This document shows, in pieces, positions 1 to 7,521 of a stretch of DNA of 38,503 nt (its first letter is position 1; the number at the start of each line of letters is the position of its first letter). The translations under genes and the position numbers were made by a program. The notes beneath the pieces were generated by a model. That model made no database searches and was not told the DNA's origin. It saw only the letters and a list, made by a program, of their open reading frames with translations. Location: the NCBI GenBank assembly GCA_029267445.1, contig JAJUIU010000034.1, forward strand, positions 1 to 38,503. The letters are read 5' to 3'. Source of the DNA: Rhodospirillaceae bacterium. Lineage in GTDB: Bacteria > Pseudomonadota > Alphaproteobacteria > Azospirillales > Azospirillaceae.

Positions 1-530
<530 letters not shown>

Positions 531-556
531 TTTCCGGCGCATGGTCCGGAATCGAT

Positions 557-584
557 AAGGCCGGCGGGGCGACCCGCCGGCCTT
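557..584 (+). terminator. Rho-independent-type terminator after rpoD
   Basis: A perfect 12-bp stem (AAGGCCGGCGGG at 557-568 pairing with 573-584) closes a 4-base loop (GCGA) 27 bases after the rpoD stop and is followed by a short T-containing tract. Placement and shape fit an intrinsic terminator. It may also serve the convergent gene ending at 632, because the stem is symmetric. Confidence 0.8.
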
Positions 585-631
585 TCCTGTTTCGGCTCAG
601 GATGCCGATCCAGACCTGGCCGGGTGGTCGG

Positions 632-1582
632 TCAGCTTTTCTTGGCCTTCTTCTTTCTCTTCGCGGCCTTGGCGCTCTCCAGGTAGCGCTTGACCCTGGC
701 AGTGGAGCCAAACAGCTTCTGCAGCTTTTCCGCCTGGAAACGGACTGCCGCATCGCTATCCACGAAGCTCCGCGATCCGCCTGAATCCACCAGCTTCTGC
801 GATCGCGTCGCGCTGAGGATCTGCTTCTTCAGACGGACCCTCAGCCGTTCCCCTTTGGTGGCGGAGCTTCGCGAGCTGACCGTTTCGCCGCGCAGGGCCG
901 TCTTCCAGCCGTAAACGGCGCGTGGATTGAGGTTTTCAAGCTTCCAGAGTTCCAGCGCGACGTCCTTCAGATCGGCCTTCGACGCGTTCCTCGGAAGCTT
1001 CGCGATGCGCTTCTTCACGCCGGCATGTAGCGCCTTGTATGCACCCTTGTAGAGGTCGAGCTTTCCGCGCAGGTCTTCGTCCGGAACCTCTTCCTCCAGG
1101 ATTTTCGCGACATCGTCATGGGTCGGCGCCGCTTCGTACATGGCGGTCAGGCCGGCCCCATCCCCGGCTTCGATCCGATCCTCGAGTATCTTCCGTGTGA
1201 CGAGCGATGCGACCGTATGCGGCCCCTCGTTCACCTTTGGATTGCCGCCTCCCGCGAGGGCGTAGCTGTAGATTGTCGGCATCTTCGGACGCTCATCGAG
1301 ATGCTTCCAGGGGACATCCTCGATCTCCTCCTCGTCGTCGGTCACATCGTCGTCGTCCTTTTTGCTGCGCTTGGGCATCCGTTGAACGGTGACGCCTTCG
1401 CCGGCCACCGCTCCATGGATGGCTTCGGGGGCGGCATCGGACCCCTCCGGAAGAAGACGAGCCCGCAAGACCGGCCCCTCCCGAGACGGCGACGTGGCAA
1501 GCGGGTCCGCCGGTGCGGACCCTATCTCCCCACTCGGCAGACGTCTTCCGCTCCGGCCCGGCGGGTCAGGGTATCTGACCAT
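632..1582 (-). CDS. Hypothetical protein with acidic segment and lysine-rich C-terminal tail
   Basis: I do not recognise a family. The 316-residue reading starts at an ATG (1580-1582) behind a strong purine-rich ribosome site (GAGGAGAGGAAGG, 4-base spacer). A shorter 248-residue form starts MPKRSKK at 1378, where the protein begins to look well ordered but has no good ribosome site. From MPKRSKK onward there is an acidic run (DDDDVTDDEEEIED), a central helical region, then a basic end (AKRKKKAKKS). No signal peptide or membrane segment is visible. The first ~68 residues are Pro/Gly/Ala-rich and could be non-coding leader if the shorter start is used. The gene converges on rpoD and diverges from the gene at 1769. 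The coding frame looks less GC-rich than its neighbours, which may hint at acquisition. The gene is probable; its function is unknown. Confidence 0.65.
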   Translation of the reverse strand: MVRYPDPPGRSGRRLPSGEIGSAPADPLATSPSREGPVLRARLLPEGSDAAPEAIHGAVAGEGVTVQRMPKRSKKDDDDVTDDEEEIEDVPWKHLDERPKMPTIYSYALAGGGNPKVNEGPHTVASLVTRKILEDRIEAGDGAGLTAMYEAAPTHDDVAKILEEEVPDEDLRGKLDLYKGAYKALHAGVKKRIAKLPRNASKADLKDVALELWKLENLNPRAVYGWKTALRGETVSSRSSATKGERLRVRLKKQILSATRSQKLVDSGGSRSFVDSDAAVRFQAEKLQKLFGSTARVKRYLESAKAAKRKKKAKKS

Positions 1583-1641
1583 GACGCCTTCCTCTCCTCG
1601 GACTTGATACCCACACCAGCCTAAGCCGAAAACGCGAACAC

Positions 1642-1654
1642 TTAATAGGATTAA
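1642..1654. promoter_or_regulatory. AT-rich palindrome in divergent promoter region
   Basis: TTAAT-AGG-ATTAA is a perfect 5-bp inverted repeat in the 186-base gap between the divergent genes at 1582 and 1769. It stands out in a GC-rich window. It could be an operator or part of a promoter for the minus-strand gene. The TTAA half-sites are 5 bases apart, not the 7 of a CtrA box. No protein can be named. Confidence 0.35.
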
Positions 1655-1768
1655 TGAATTCGAGGCGAGCCGCCCCCTGGCGGTCCGGGCAGGCTGGGGG
1701 TGGTTGCCGAACCGGCACCGAAGCGCTTCTGTTGCCATTCCAGGCCCAATGCAAGGATGGAGCTTGCG

Positions 1769-2338
1769 ATGACCGGATTCCGACCGCTCCTCACGCCCAA
1801 CCTCGCCGGCTGGCGTATGGCCGGTGCCGGCGGGTTCGCCTGGGTGGAGGAGGAGGGCGGGCCGGCGCTGGAAAGCCATGGCGGCCACGGGCTGCTGTGG
1901 CATGCGGACACCGTGTTCGCCGATGTCGCGCTGCAAGTGGACTGGCGCTGCCTGGACCCCACGGACAATTCCGGTGTGTTCCTGCGCATCCTGCCGCTGG
2001 CGGACGATCCGCAACCGGCCATCGCGGATGGGTACGAGGTGCAGATCGACGATAGGGGCGTGGCGCCGGACGGGTCGACCGGCAGCCCGCTGCATCTGAC
2101 CGGGGCCGTCTACACGCTGGCGCCGGCGACCGTCCCCGCCTTCCGCCCGACCGGCGAATGGAACCGCTTCCTGGTGACGGCGCGGGGCGGCGACATCGCC
2201 GTCATCCTGAACGGATTGGCGGTGGCGCGGCTGGTCGGGGGAACGCGGCGGCGAGAGGGGCACATCGCCCTCCAGGCGCATCATGACGGCAGCCGGGTCC
2301 GGTTCCGGAACCTGCTGGTCCGGCCCCTGGACAGCTGA
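1769..2338 (+). CDS. DUF1080 (3-keto-disaccharide hydrolase-like) domain protein
   Basis: This 189-residue protein has the beta-sandwich pattern of the DUF1080/concanavalin-like fold. It has alternating strands, a segment DNSGVFLRILP, then GYEVQIDDRG and GEWNRFLVTARGGDIAVILNG, which match the family's 'NSG-hhhR', 'EhQh-D' and 'EWN' positions. The family is linked to carbohydrate binding or 3-keto-glycoside hydrolysis; the actual substrate here is unknown. The start is the ATG at 1769, preceded by GGAG with a 6-base spacer; an in-frame ATG at 1757 is also possible. No clear signal peptide is visible, unlike many secreted family members. The protein is nearly one domain long. Confidence 0.8.
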   Translation: MTGFRPLLTPNLAGWRMAGAGGFAWVEEEGGPALESHGGHGLLWHADTVFADVALQVDWRCLDPTDNSGVFLRILPLADDPQPAIADGYEVQIDDRGVAPDGSTGSPLHLTGAVYTLAPATVPAFRPTGEWNRFLVTARGGDIAVILNGLAVARLVGGTRRREGHIALQAHHDGSRVRFRNLLVRPLDS

Positions 2339-2348
2339 GGCCGGCCGC

Positions 2349-3179
2349 TCAGAAGCTGGGCACCTTGCGGGCGACGACCAGATGGTTGGCGGCCAGCCGG
2401 TTGACCGGCCAGACCCGGTCCGCCACGTCGTTCAGCCGGAAGGCCCGCTCCAGCAGGGACCTAACGACCGGCAGGTTGGCGAGGCGGTGCCCGCTGGTCG
2501 CCGTGGGCAGCAGCTGGTGGTAGCGCAGCACCTCCGGGCGGAAGCCGCTGTGCAGGAGCAGGCGGCGGACATCGTTCCGGCCATAGCGGCGGGTGTGGTG
2601 ATCGTTGCCGAGCGTGGCGTTCAGCCACTCGGTCCAGGACAGGGCGTTGGGCAGGAAGGTCAGGATCAGCCGCCCTTGCGGCCGCAGCACCCGCCACAGT
2701 TCCTCCAGCGAGCGCGTGTCGTTGGCGGCGTGCTCAAGCGTTCCGCTGCCGACCACCACGTCGAACTGCTCGTCGGCGTAGGGAAGGCGCCAGGCATGGT
2801 CCAGCGGGGTGTAGCTGAGGCCGGCGAAGTCATGGAAGGGGCCGAACTCGCCCCGGTCGATGTCGCAGCCGAAAAGATCCACGTCCGGCCCGAGATGGAT
2901 GCGGGCGAGGCAGGCGTCGACCGCGTGCCGGCAGCCCCAGTCCAGGAGCGTCCGGGCGCCGTCCAACCAGGGCGCGTAGGCCATGAAGGCGCCGACATGG
3001 CGCAGCAAAGCGGCGCGGTTTCGGGAATGCGCATGGATGTAGCGGTAGAAGCGCGCGTCTGGCGGTGTCGTGTCCAAGTACGCCGCGTACAGTTCGGCGA
3101 TCCGTTCCGCATAAGCCGCCGCCTGAGGCGAGGCGTCCCTTGCCCGCGGACGCGATCCGCGCCCGGTCTCCGCAACCAT
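2349..3179 (-). CDS. Class I SAM-dependent methyltransferase (Methyltransf_11 type)
   Basis: The 276-residue protein carries a Rossmann-type methyltransferase core. Motif I reads TLLDWGCRHAVDA, motif II has an acidic residue in FGCDIDRG, and the post-I region FDVVVGSGTLEHAAND is followed by LRPQGRLILTFLPN. Motif I is slightly unusual, with CRHAVDA in place of the common CGxG. The N-terminal ~90 residues are an extra helical segment. The ATG at 3179 has a good ribosome site (GGGAGG, 5-base spacer) and is preferred over an in-frame TTG at 3200. The gene stands alone and converges on the gene ending at 2338. The methyl acceptor cannot be told; type 11 enzymes act on lipids, quinones and sugars among others. 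Confidence 0.85.
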   Translation of the reverse strand: MVAETGRGSRPRARDASPQAAAYAERIAELYAAYLDTTPPDARFYRYIHAHSRNRAALLRHVGAFMAYAPWLDGARTLLDWGCRHAVDACLARIHLGPDVDLFGCDIDRGEFGPFHDFAGLSYTPLDHAWRLPYADEQFDVVVGSGTLEHAANDTRSLEELWRVLRPQGRLILTFLPNALSWTEWLNATLGNDHHTRRYGRNDVRRLLLHSGFRPEVLRYHQLLPTATSGHRLANLPVVRSLLERAFRLNDVADRVWPVNRLAANHLVVARKVPSF

Positions 3180-3366
3180 CCCCGCCTCCCAGCCGGTCAA
3201 CCGACAATCTTTGTGACCAGTGTGAAAAGGCTGTGATCCAGAGACAATCTCGCGGACGGCGGCAGGCGTGTCACCGCCGCGCTAATCCACCCACGGCGGG
3301 GTGGTCCGAACGGTTGTATCAGCGGGCGTGAATGGACACCCGTTGGGAGTACCGGACGTCCCGGGA

Positions 3367-3729
3367 TCAGGGCGATGGCCTTCGCCGGGGCCGCTTCCGG
3401 GCGGCGGCCCTCAGGGCGGCGTCCAGGCCCAGCCGCGCCCAGGCGATCAACTCCCCCTCGTCGTCGAAGGCGGCGTCCGGGGGCGGGTAGTAGGACATGG
3501 TCTGGTCGGGCTTGTCCGGGAACGGCACGAAAGGAGACAGGCCCTCCGCGACGAAGCGGGCGCGGTTCCCGTCATCCGCCTTGAGATACAGCGTGTCGTC
3601 CGCGATGAGGGCGAAGGTCATGCCGTCGAGCGACAAGCCCCAGCCGCCGAACATGGCGCGGGCCTTCACATCGCCCAGGGGCGCCAGCAGTTCCAGAATG
3701 TGGTCGACATAGTCGCGCGACGCCGGCAT
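3367..3729 (-). CDS. TfoX N-terminal domain family protein
   Basis: This 120-residue protein matches the TfoX N-terminal domain: a start like DYVDHILELLAPLGDVKARAMFGGWGL, then MTFALIADDTLYLKADD and a MSYYPPPD segment. It lacks the TfoX C-terminal domain that full-length TfoX/Sxy competence regulators have, as is common for stand-alone alphaproteobacterial members. Their role is not established. The ATG at 3729 lies 23 bases after the stop of sspB, so the two are probably one transcript. The C-terminus ends in an Arg-rich tail (ARKRPRRRPSP). Confidence 0.85.
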   Translation of the reverse strand: MPASRDYVDHILELLAPLGDVKARAMFGGWGLSLDGMTFALIADDTLYLKADDGNRARFVAEGLSPFVPFPDKPDQTMSYYPPPDAAFDDEGELIAWARLGLDAALRAAARKRPRRRPSP

Positions 3730-3752
3730 GCCTCAGGGCGCCTCCGGTCCGG

Positions 3753-4235
3753 TCACTTCTTGCGGAAGGCGTCCAGGGTGACGACCGTGCCGGTCTTCCC
3801 GGAATCATCGTCGGCGGGCGCGTCCTCCGCCTCCTCGGCGTCCTCGGGGGCGGCTTCCGCCTCCCCGCCGTCATTGGCGCCGAAGGGCTGGAACTGGAGC
3901 GCGAAGTTGACCGACGGGTCGGCGAAGGTGGTGATGGCGGCGAAGGGGACCACCAGTCGCTCATGCTGGCCGCCGAAGCTCAGCGTGACGGACATCCGCT
4001 CCTGCGTAACCTCAAGCCCATAGAACTGATACTGCAGGACGATCGTCATCTCCTGCGGGTACTGGCTGCGCAGGAAATCCGGCACCTGGACGCCGGCGGC
4101 ACCGGTGCGGAAGGTGATGTAGAAATGATGCTCGCCGGGAAGGCCGCCCTTCTCGACCTGGCGCAAGGCCTCGCGCACGACGCCCCTGAGGGCGGTTTCG
4201 ACCATCCGGTCGTATCGAAGCTGGTCCGTGGCCAT
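3753..4235 (-). CDS. sspB: SspB-alpha, ClpXP specificity-enhancing adaptor for ssrA-tagged proteins
   Basis: SspB tethers ssrA-tagged substrates to the ClpXP protease. The 160-residue protein starts MATDQLRYDRMVETALRGVV, typical of alphaproteobacterial SspB, and continues with the folded domain (EHHFYITFRT, VPDFLRSQYPQEMTIVLQYQFYGL, RMSVTLSFGG, LVVPFAAITTFADPSVNFALQF). A flexible acidic linker of about 35 residues follows, then the C-terminal ClpX-binding tail TVVTLDAFRKK. The ATG at 4235 gives the family N-terminus; in-frame upstream codons back to 4331 lie partly over the tmRNA gene and are not used here. The gene sits directly downstream of ssrA on the same strand and upstream of the TfoX-N gene. 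Confidence 0.95.
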   Translation of the reverse strand: MATDQLRYDRMVETALRGVVREALRQVEKGGLPGEHHFYITFRTGAAGVQVPDFLRSQYPQEMTIVLQYQFYGLEVTQERMSVTLSFGGQHERLVVPFAAITTFADPSVNFALQFQPFGANDGGEAEAAPEDAEEAEDAPADDDSGKTGTVVTLDAFRKK

Positions 4236-4284
4236 ATGTGCGCGAAACCTCATCGGGCGAGGCGAAACGAGTGGAGGGGCTTCT

Positions 4285-4583
4285 GTTGCCCGGTGCCCCC
4301 CCGAACCGCGTTCTACGCTACTGACTGACAACCCTGAAGGGGGTTATCAGGCAGCCATGCGGAGATCAGATGCAACGTTGTCGTTGGCATCTATCAAGAT
4401 GGCCCGGTAACGGCGGAACCATGCCGAGCGAAAACCATGCCTTTACCACGCGCGTCGATCCTGTTTCGCCCCCATGGACCCCGCCTCGGCGGGGGTGATG
4501 GTGGAGGCGCCGGGTACCGCCCCCGGGTCCGCAACGCTTATTCCGCATAGCGTTTATCGCCATAGCCGGGTCGCCCCGGCACC
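4285..4583 (-). ncRNA. ssrA: tmRNA (ssrA), circularly permuted two-piece form
   Basis: tmRNA rescues stalled ribosomes and adds a degradation tag. On the minus strand the acceptor piece comes first and ends at 4499 with encoded CCA (CGCCTCCACCA). A 25-base spacer (4474-4498) follows, then the coding piece starts at 4473 with GGGGGCGAAACAGGATCGACG, cf. the standard tmRNA 5' end. GGGGGCG pairs with CGCCUCC in a 7-bp acceptor stem with G-U at the third pair, the alanine identity element. A T-arm-like CCGGG/CCCGG stem lies just before. The tag frame encodes ANDNVASDLRMAA and stop. Outer ends are estimates: acceptor bases 4578-4583 (GGUGCC) can pair with coding-piece bases 4292-4297 (GGCACC), as helix 2 should. 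The spacer must be cut out to give two RNAs, as known in alphaproteobacteria. Confidence 0.93.
4347..4388 (-). other. tmRNA proteolysis-tag reading frame (ANDNVASDLRMAA, stop)
   Basis: The resume codon is GCC at 4386-4388, followed by AAC GAC AAC GTT GCA TCT GAT CTC CGC ATG GCT GCC and TGA (4347-4349). With the alanine carried by the tRNA domain, the added tag would be A-ANDNVASDLRMAA. The start ANDN is the usual alphaproteobacterial tag beginning, and the last two alanines are the ClpX signal. The penultimate region LRM is less usual than the common F/L-A-V-AA type. A short stem (AACCC/GGGTT) follows the stop, as expected for the next tmRNA helix. Confidence 0.9.
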
Positions 4584-4587
4584 CCCG

Positions 4588-4593
4588 AATATA
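4588..4593 (-). promoter_or_regulatory. Likely -10 element of the ssrA promoter
   Basis: TATATT on the minus strand lies about 6-10 bases before the predicted acceptor-piece start. No convincing -35 element is visible at the right distance, so this is a tentative call resting on position and match to TATAAT (5 of 6). Confidence 0.45.
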
Positions 4594-4715
4594 GGCACCC
4601 GGTGCGGCCCGTGGAAGGGTTATTCCGGCCGGGGGGCCGGAACGCTGTTCGGCGTTGCGGGGGAGGCCCCGCTGTCCTATCCAGGACGGAAGACCTTCCC
4701 GCAAACGGAGCGCCC

Positions 4716-5612
4716 ATGGCCGCCAACCATCCCGAGCACCAGTATCTGGACCTTTTAAGGATCCTGCTGGAGCGCGGGGCGGAACGGGTGGACCGCACGG
4801 GCGTGGGAACCCGCGCCATCTTCGGGCACCAGATGCGCTTCGATCTGGCGGCCGGGTTTCCGCTGCTGACGACGAAGCGCGTCTTCCACAAGCCCGCCAT
4901 CCACGAGCTGATCTGGTTCCTGTCCGGCAGCACACGCCTGCGTCCCCTGCTGGCGAACGGCGTGCGCATCTGGACCGATTGGCCGCTCGCCCGCTACCGC
5001 AAGGAGACGGGGGACGCGATCGAGCAGGCGGAGTTCGAGCGCCGCCTGCTGGAGGACGACGCGTTCGACGCCAAGTGGGGCGATCTCGGCCCCGTCTACG
5101 GCAAGCAGTGGCGCGCGTGGGAGGCGAAGGACGGCCGGGTGGTCGACCAGCTCTCGCAGCTCGTCCAGTCGATCCGGACCAACCCGACCAGCCGCCGCCT
5201 GCTGTTCACCGGCTGGAACGTGGGCGAGCTGGAGCGCATGGCCCTGCCGCCCTGCCACATGACCTACCAGTACTTCGTGGCGGACGGGCGCCTGTCCGGC
5301 ATCCTCTACCAGCGCAGCGCCGACACCTTCCTGGGCCTGCCCTGGAACCTGTGCGAGGCCGCCCTGCTGATCCACATGCTGGCCCAGCAATGCGACCTGG
5401 AGCCCGGCGAGCTGGTCTGGATGGGGGCCGACGTGCACCTCTACCTGAACCACCAGGAGCAGGCCCGCGTGCAGCTTTCCCGCGAGCCGCGACCGTTCCC
5501 GACGCTCAGGCTTCTGCGTCGCCCGGACAGCCTGTTCGACTATCGCTTCGAGGATTTCGAGATCAGCGGCTACGACCCCCACCCGCACATCAAGGCCGAC
5601 GTGGCGGTGTGA
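4716..5612 (+). CDS. thyA: Thymidylate synthase ThyA
   Basis: ThyA makes dTMP from dUMP with 5,10-methylene-tetrahydrofolate and releases dihydrofolate. The 298-residue protein has every landmark: [53 protein letters not shown], the nucleophile Cys180 in [25 protein letters not shown] for nucleotide binding, and [11 protein letters not shown]. It is longer than the 264-residue E. coli enzyme through an insertion around residues 90-125. The ATG at 4716 follows GGAG with a short spacer; longer readings run into the ssrA promoter region. It lies 72 bases upstream of folA, which recycles its dihydrofolate, so the two are likely cotranscribed. Confidence 0.97.
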   Translation: MAANHPEHQYLDLLRILLERGAERVDRTGVGTRAIFGHQMRFDLAAGFPLLTTKRVFHKPAIHELIWFLSGSTRLRPLLANGVRIWTDWPLARYRKETGDAIEQAEFERRLLEDDAFDAKWGDLGPVYGKQWRAWEAKDGRVVDQLSQLVQSIRTNPTSRRLLFTGWNVGELERMALPPCHMTYQYFVADGRLSGILYQRSADTFLGLPWNLCEAALLIHMLAQQCDLEPGELVWMGADVHLYLNHQEQARVQLSREPRPFPTLRLLRRPDSLFDYRFEDFEISGYDPHPHIKADVAV

Positions 5613-5684
5613 GGGCGTGCGACGCTTGACCCCGGTGGGGCGTGGGTGGATGTTTCCCCGACGAACGATCGGGGCATGGGTTGC

Positions 5685-6194
5685 ATGGCGCGTCTGGCAT
5701 TGATCGCGGCGGTGGCGCGGAACGGTGTGATCGGCCACAACAACGCGCTGCCCTGGCGCCTGTCGGGCGACCTGAGGTTCTTCAAGCGCGCCACCATGGG
5801 CAAGCCCATCATCATGGGCCGCAAGACCTGGGAGAGCATCGGCGCCAAGCCGCTGCCCGGCCGCGCCAACATCGTGCTGACCCGCGACCAGGACTTCGCA
5901 CCCGACGGGGCGATCGTCTGCCACGGCTTCATCGGCGCCGTCACCGAGGCCAGGGCCATCGCCGAGCGGGACGGGGCGGAGGAGATCTGCGTCATCGGCG
6001 GTGAGAGCCTGTTCGCCGAGGCGCTGCGCATGGCCGACCGCATCTACTACACCGAGGTCGACGCCAGCCCGCCCGGCGACGTTGTGTTCCCGCCCTTCGA
6101 CCGCGCCAAATGGCGGGAAACCGAACTCGAGCGCGCCGAGGCAGCCGGCGCCGACAGCCCCGCCTACCGGATTTTGCGGCTGGATCGGATTTAG
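5685..6194 (+). CDS. folA: Dihydrofolate reductase
   Basis: This enzyme reduces dihydrofolate to tetrahydrofolate with NADPH. The 169-residue protein shows the family landmarks in order: [30 protein letters not shown], the [16 protein letters not shown] cofactor segment, [12 protein letters not shown], and [15 protein letters not shown] followed by IYYTEVD. The start is taken as the ATG at 5685 ([10 protein letters not shown]), which gives the normal family N-terminus. An in-frame ATG at 5676 and a further one at 5646 would add residues that look like leader. It follows thyA closely and completes the thymidylate cycle. Confidence 0.96.
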   Translation: MARLALIAAVARNGVIGHNNALPWRLSGDLRFFKRATMGKPIIMGRKTWESIGAKPLPGRANIVLTRDQDFAPDGAIVCHGFIGAVTEARAIAERDGAEEICVIGGESLFAEALRMADRIYYTEVDASPPGDVVFPPFDRAKWRETELERAEAAGADSPAYRILRLDRI

Positions 6195-6229
6195 GTGCGC
6201 CGACTGCGGCAATGCCGTATATTCAGCGT

Positions 6230-6499
6230 ATGGAAATCGAGCTCGATCCAGGTAAGGATGCGGCGAATCAGGACAAACATGGTGTGTCCCTGCTGTTTGG
6301 CCGACAGGTGTTGTCCGACCCGGATCGGCTGGATGTCCTCGATGTTCGTTTCGACTATGGAGAGGACCGCTTCGCCACTTACGGCAAGGTGGACGGCCGC
6401 GTCTGGGTCTGTGTCTTCACGATGCGAGGTGCTGTCTACCGGGTTCTGAGTGTCAGGAAGGCGAACGAGCGGGAAACGGAGCGCTATCATGACCGCTGA
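6230..6499 (+). CDS. BrnT-like ribonuclease toxin
   Basis: The 89-residue protein matches the BrnT toxin family (DUF497). It has ELDPGKDAANQDKHGVSLLFGRQVLSDP near the start (the family's 'D-K...N..KHGVSF..A' motif), a central GEDRFATYGKVDGRVWVCVFTMR, and an end RVLSVRKANERETERYHDR (family 'RiISaR.A...E...Y'). BrnT toxins cleave RNA and block translation. The start is uncertain: ATG 6230 gives the family N-terminus, ATG 6212 adds six residues. A TATATT element at 6218-6223 could be a -10 box, which would make the mRNA nearly leaderless from 6230. The 3' end overlaps the antitoxin gene by 11 bases, so translation is coupled. Confidence 0.85.
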   Translation: MEIELDPGKDAANQDKHGVSLLFGRQVLSDPDRLDVLDVRFDYGEDRFATYGKVDGRVWVCVFTMRGAVYRVLSVRKANERETERYHDR

Positions 6500-6749
6500 C
6501 GAAAACATCGACCGCCCGCTGACCGATGACGAGTACGCGCGTGGCCGTGCGGCGATGCTGGCGCGGCAAGCCCGTGCCGCCACGGGCCTTTCCCAAAGCG
6601 CCTTCAGCGACAAGTATGGCATTCCCGTTGGCACATTGCGGGATTGGGAGCAGGGACGACGCCTGCCCGACGCGCCGGCGATCAGCTACCTCCGTGCGAT
6701 CCAACGGCTGCCCGTCGAGATCGCCGAGGCGCTGGGCGATGCGGCCTGA
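6489..6749 (+). CDS. Helix-turn-helix (XRE-like) antitoxin partnered with BrnT-like toxin
   Basis: The 86-residue protein starts at the ATG inside the last codons of the toxin gene. Residues 1-28 (MTADENIDRPLTDDEYARGR...) resemble the acidic 'pLTDeDFArArp' N-terminus of BrnA antitoxins. The C-terminal part is different: GLSQSAFSDKYGIPVGTLRDWEQGRRLPDAPAISYLRAI is a Cro/C1-type helix-turn-helix with the 'S...A...GIp..TLrdWEqGrr.P' pattern, not the ribbon-helix-helix of BrnA. It presumably neutralises the toxin and represses the operon. HTH partners for BrnT toxins are known, so this is a variant pairing and not a broken gene. Confidence 0.87.
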   Translation: MTADENIDRPLTDDEYARGRAAMLARQARAATGLSQSAFSDKYGIPVGTLRDWEQGRRLPDAPAISYLRAIQRLPVEIAEALGDAA

Positions 6750-6799
6750 GGTCACGACTGGCTTTCCTCTCCGCCCGGTTGAGGCGTAGAACCCGCCCC

Positions 6800-7441
6800 A
6801 TGCAGCTCACCCCCATTCCCGACACCGACCTGCCGCAGGCGATCGATACCGTGCGCGCCCATCTGGCGCCCGGCACCCTGGCCCGCGCGGTGTTCGACCG
6901 GATCGTCGCGACCCGGGATCTGGTCCCGCTGGGGGTCGACACGGCCGAACACCGGGCCCAGGGGGCGGATCTCGCCCGCCGGTTCGGCATCGGCACCATC
7001 GACGAGGAACCGGCACAGGCCTGGAGCTATGACGGGCGCAGCATCCGCACCCGGTCCGAGGCCTATGTCCTGATCCACGAGGTGGCGCACTGGCTCGTGG
7101 CCACGCCGGAGCGGCGGCGCCTGCTGGATTTCGGCTTGGGTGCCGGGCCGGAGAGCGGCCGGGTGGCGGAGGCGGACGCGCAGCTCTGCGTGACGAAGGA
7201 CGTCCAGATCGAGGAGGAGGCGCTGGCCAGCCTGCTGGGCATCCTGTGGGAGGTGGAGCTGGGCCAGCCCGCCATCCTGGCCTTCCTGGAGCAGAACTGG
7301 CTTGAGGGGTGGGAGCGGCCGGCCTGTGCGGAGAATCTGCGCGCCAATCTGGAGCGGCTGATGGCGCGCGGTCTGATCGATGCGGCCGGACGGCCGATCC
7401 AGCCCGAATCTTTCCGCGCGCGGGCTTCCGAAGCAGCTTGA
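6800..7441 (+). CDS. Putative HExxH metal-binding protein, possibly related to EpmC
   Basis: A 213-residue soluble protein with HEVAH at residues 93-97, followed by W and then RRLLDFGLGAGPESGRVAEADAQL. The sequence around HEVAHW, the DFG, and the following Gly-rich/acidic stretch recall the elongation factor P hydroxylase EpmC (HEISHW ... DFGYW), but the resemblance is partial and I am working from memory of that family. It could equally be an unrelated metalloprotein or zincin-like protein. The ATG at 6800 is chosen; the longer in-frame reading runs back through the antitoxin gene. No EF-P, epmA or epmB gene is in the window. The gene lies 50 bases after the antitoxin and may share its transcript. 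Confidence 0.7.
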   Translation: MQLTPIPDTDLPQAIDTVRAHLAPGTLARAVFDRIVATRDLVPLGVDTAEHRAQGADLARRFGIGTIDEEPAQAWSYDGRSIRTRSEAYVLIHEVAHWLVATPERRRLLDFGLGAGPESGRVAEADAQLCVTKDVQIEEEALASLLGILWEVELGQPAILAFLEQNWLEGWERPACAENLRANLERLMARGLIDAAGRPIQPESFRARASEAA

Positions 7442-7487
7442 TTCCACGCCGTTCGGCGGGGTGGACGGGGCGTTCGCGTTGGGTCTT

Positions 7488-7506
7488 CTATGGCGCAAAA
7501 CCATAG
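7488..7506. promoter_or_regulatory. Inverted repeat before the cystathionine beta-synthase gene
   Basis: CTATGG-N7-CCATAG forms a 6-bp inverted repeat ending 4 bases before the ribosome site (GGGAGG) of the gene at 7522. It could be an operator or an mRNA hairpin affecting translation. Evidence is the symmetry and position only. Confidence 0.35.
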
Positions 7507-7521
7507 CGTCCGGGAGGACTT

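Noticed and set aside
4499-4583. A tRNA gene in the acceptor-like fold
   Set aside because: The fold has CCA and a T-arm but no anticodon arm or full D-arm, and its acceptor partner lies downstream in the coding piece; it is the tmRNA acceptor piece.
4366-4969. Open frames on both strands over ssrA and the thyA leader
   Set aside because: They cover a structured RNA gene and the start of thyA; no protein family and no ribosome sites. The tmRNA explains the region.
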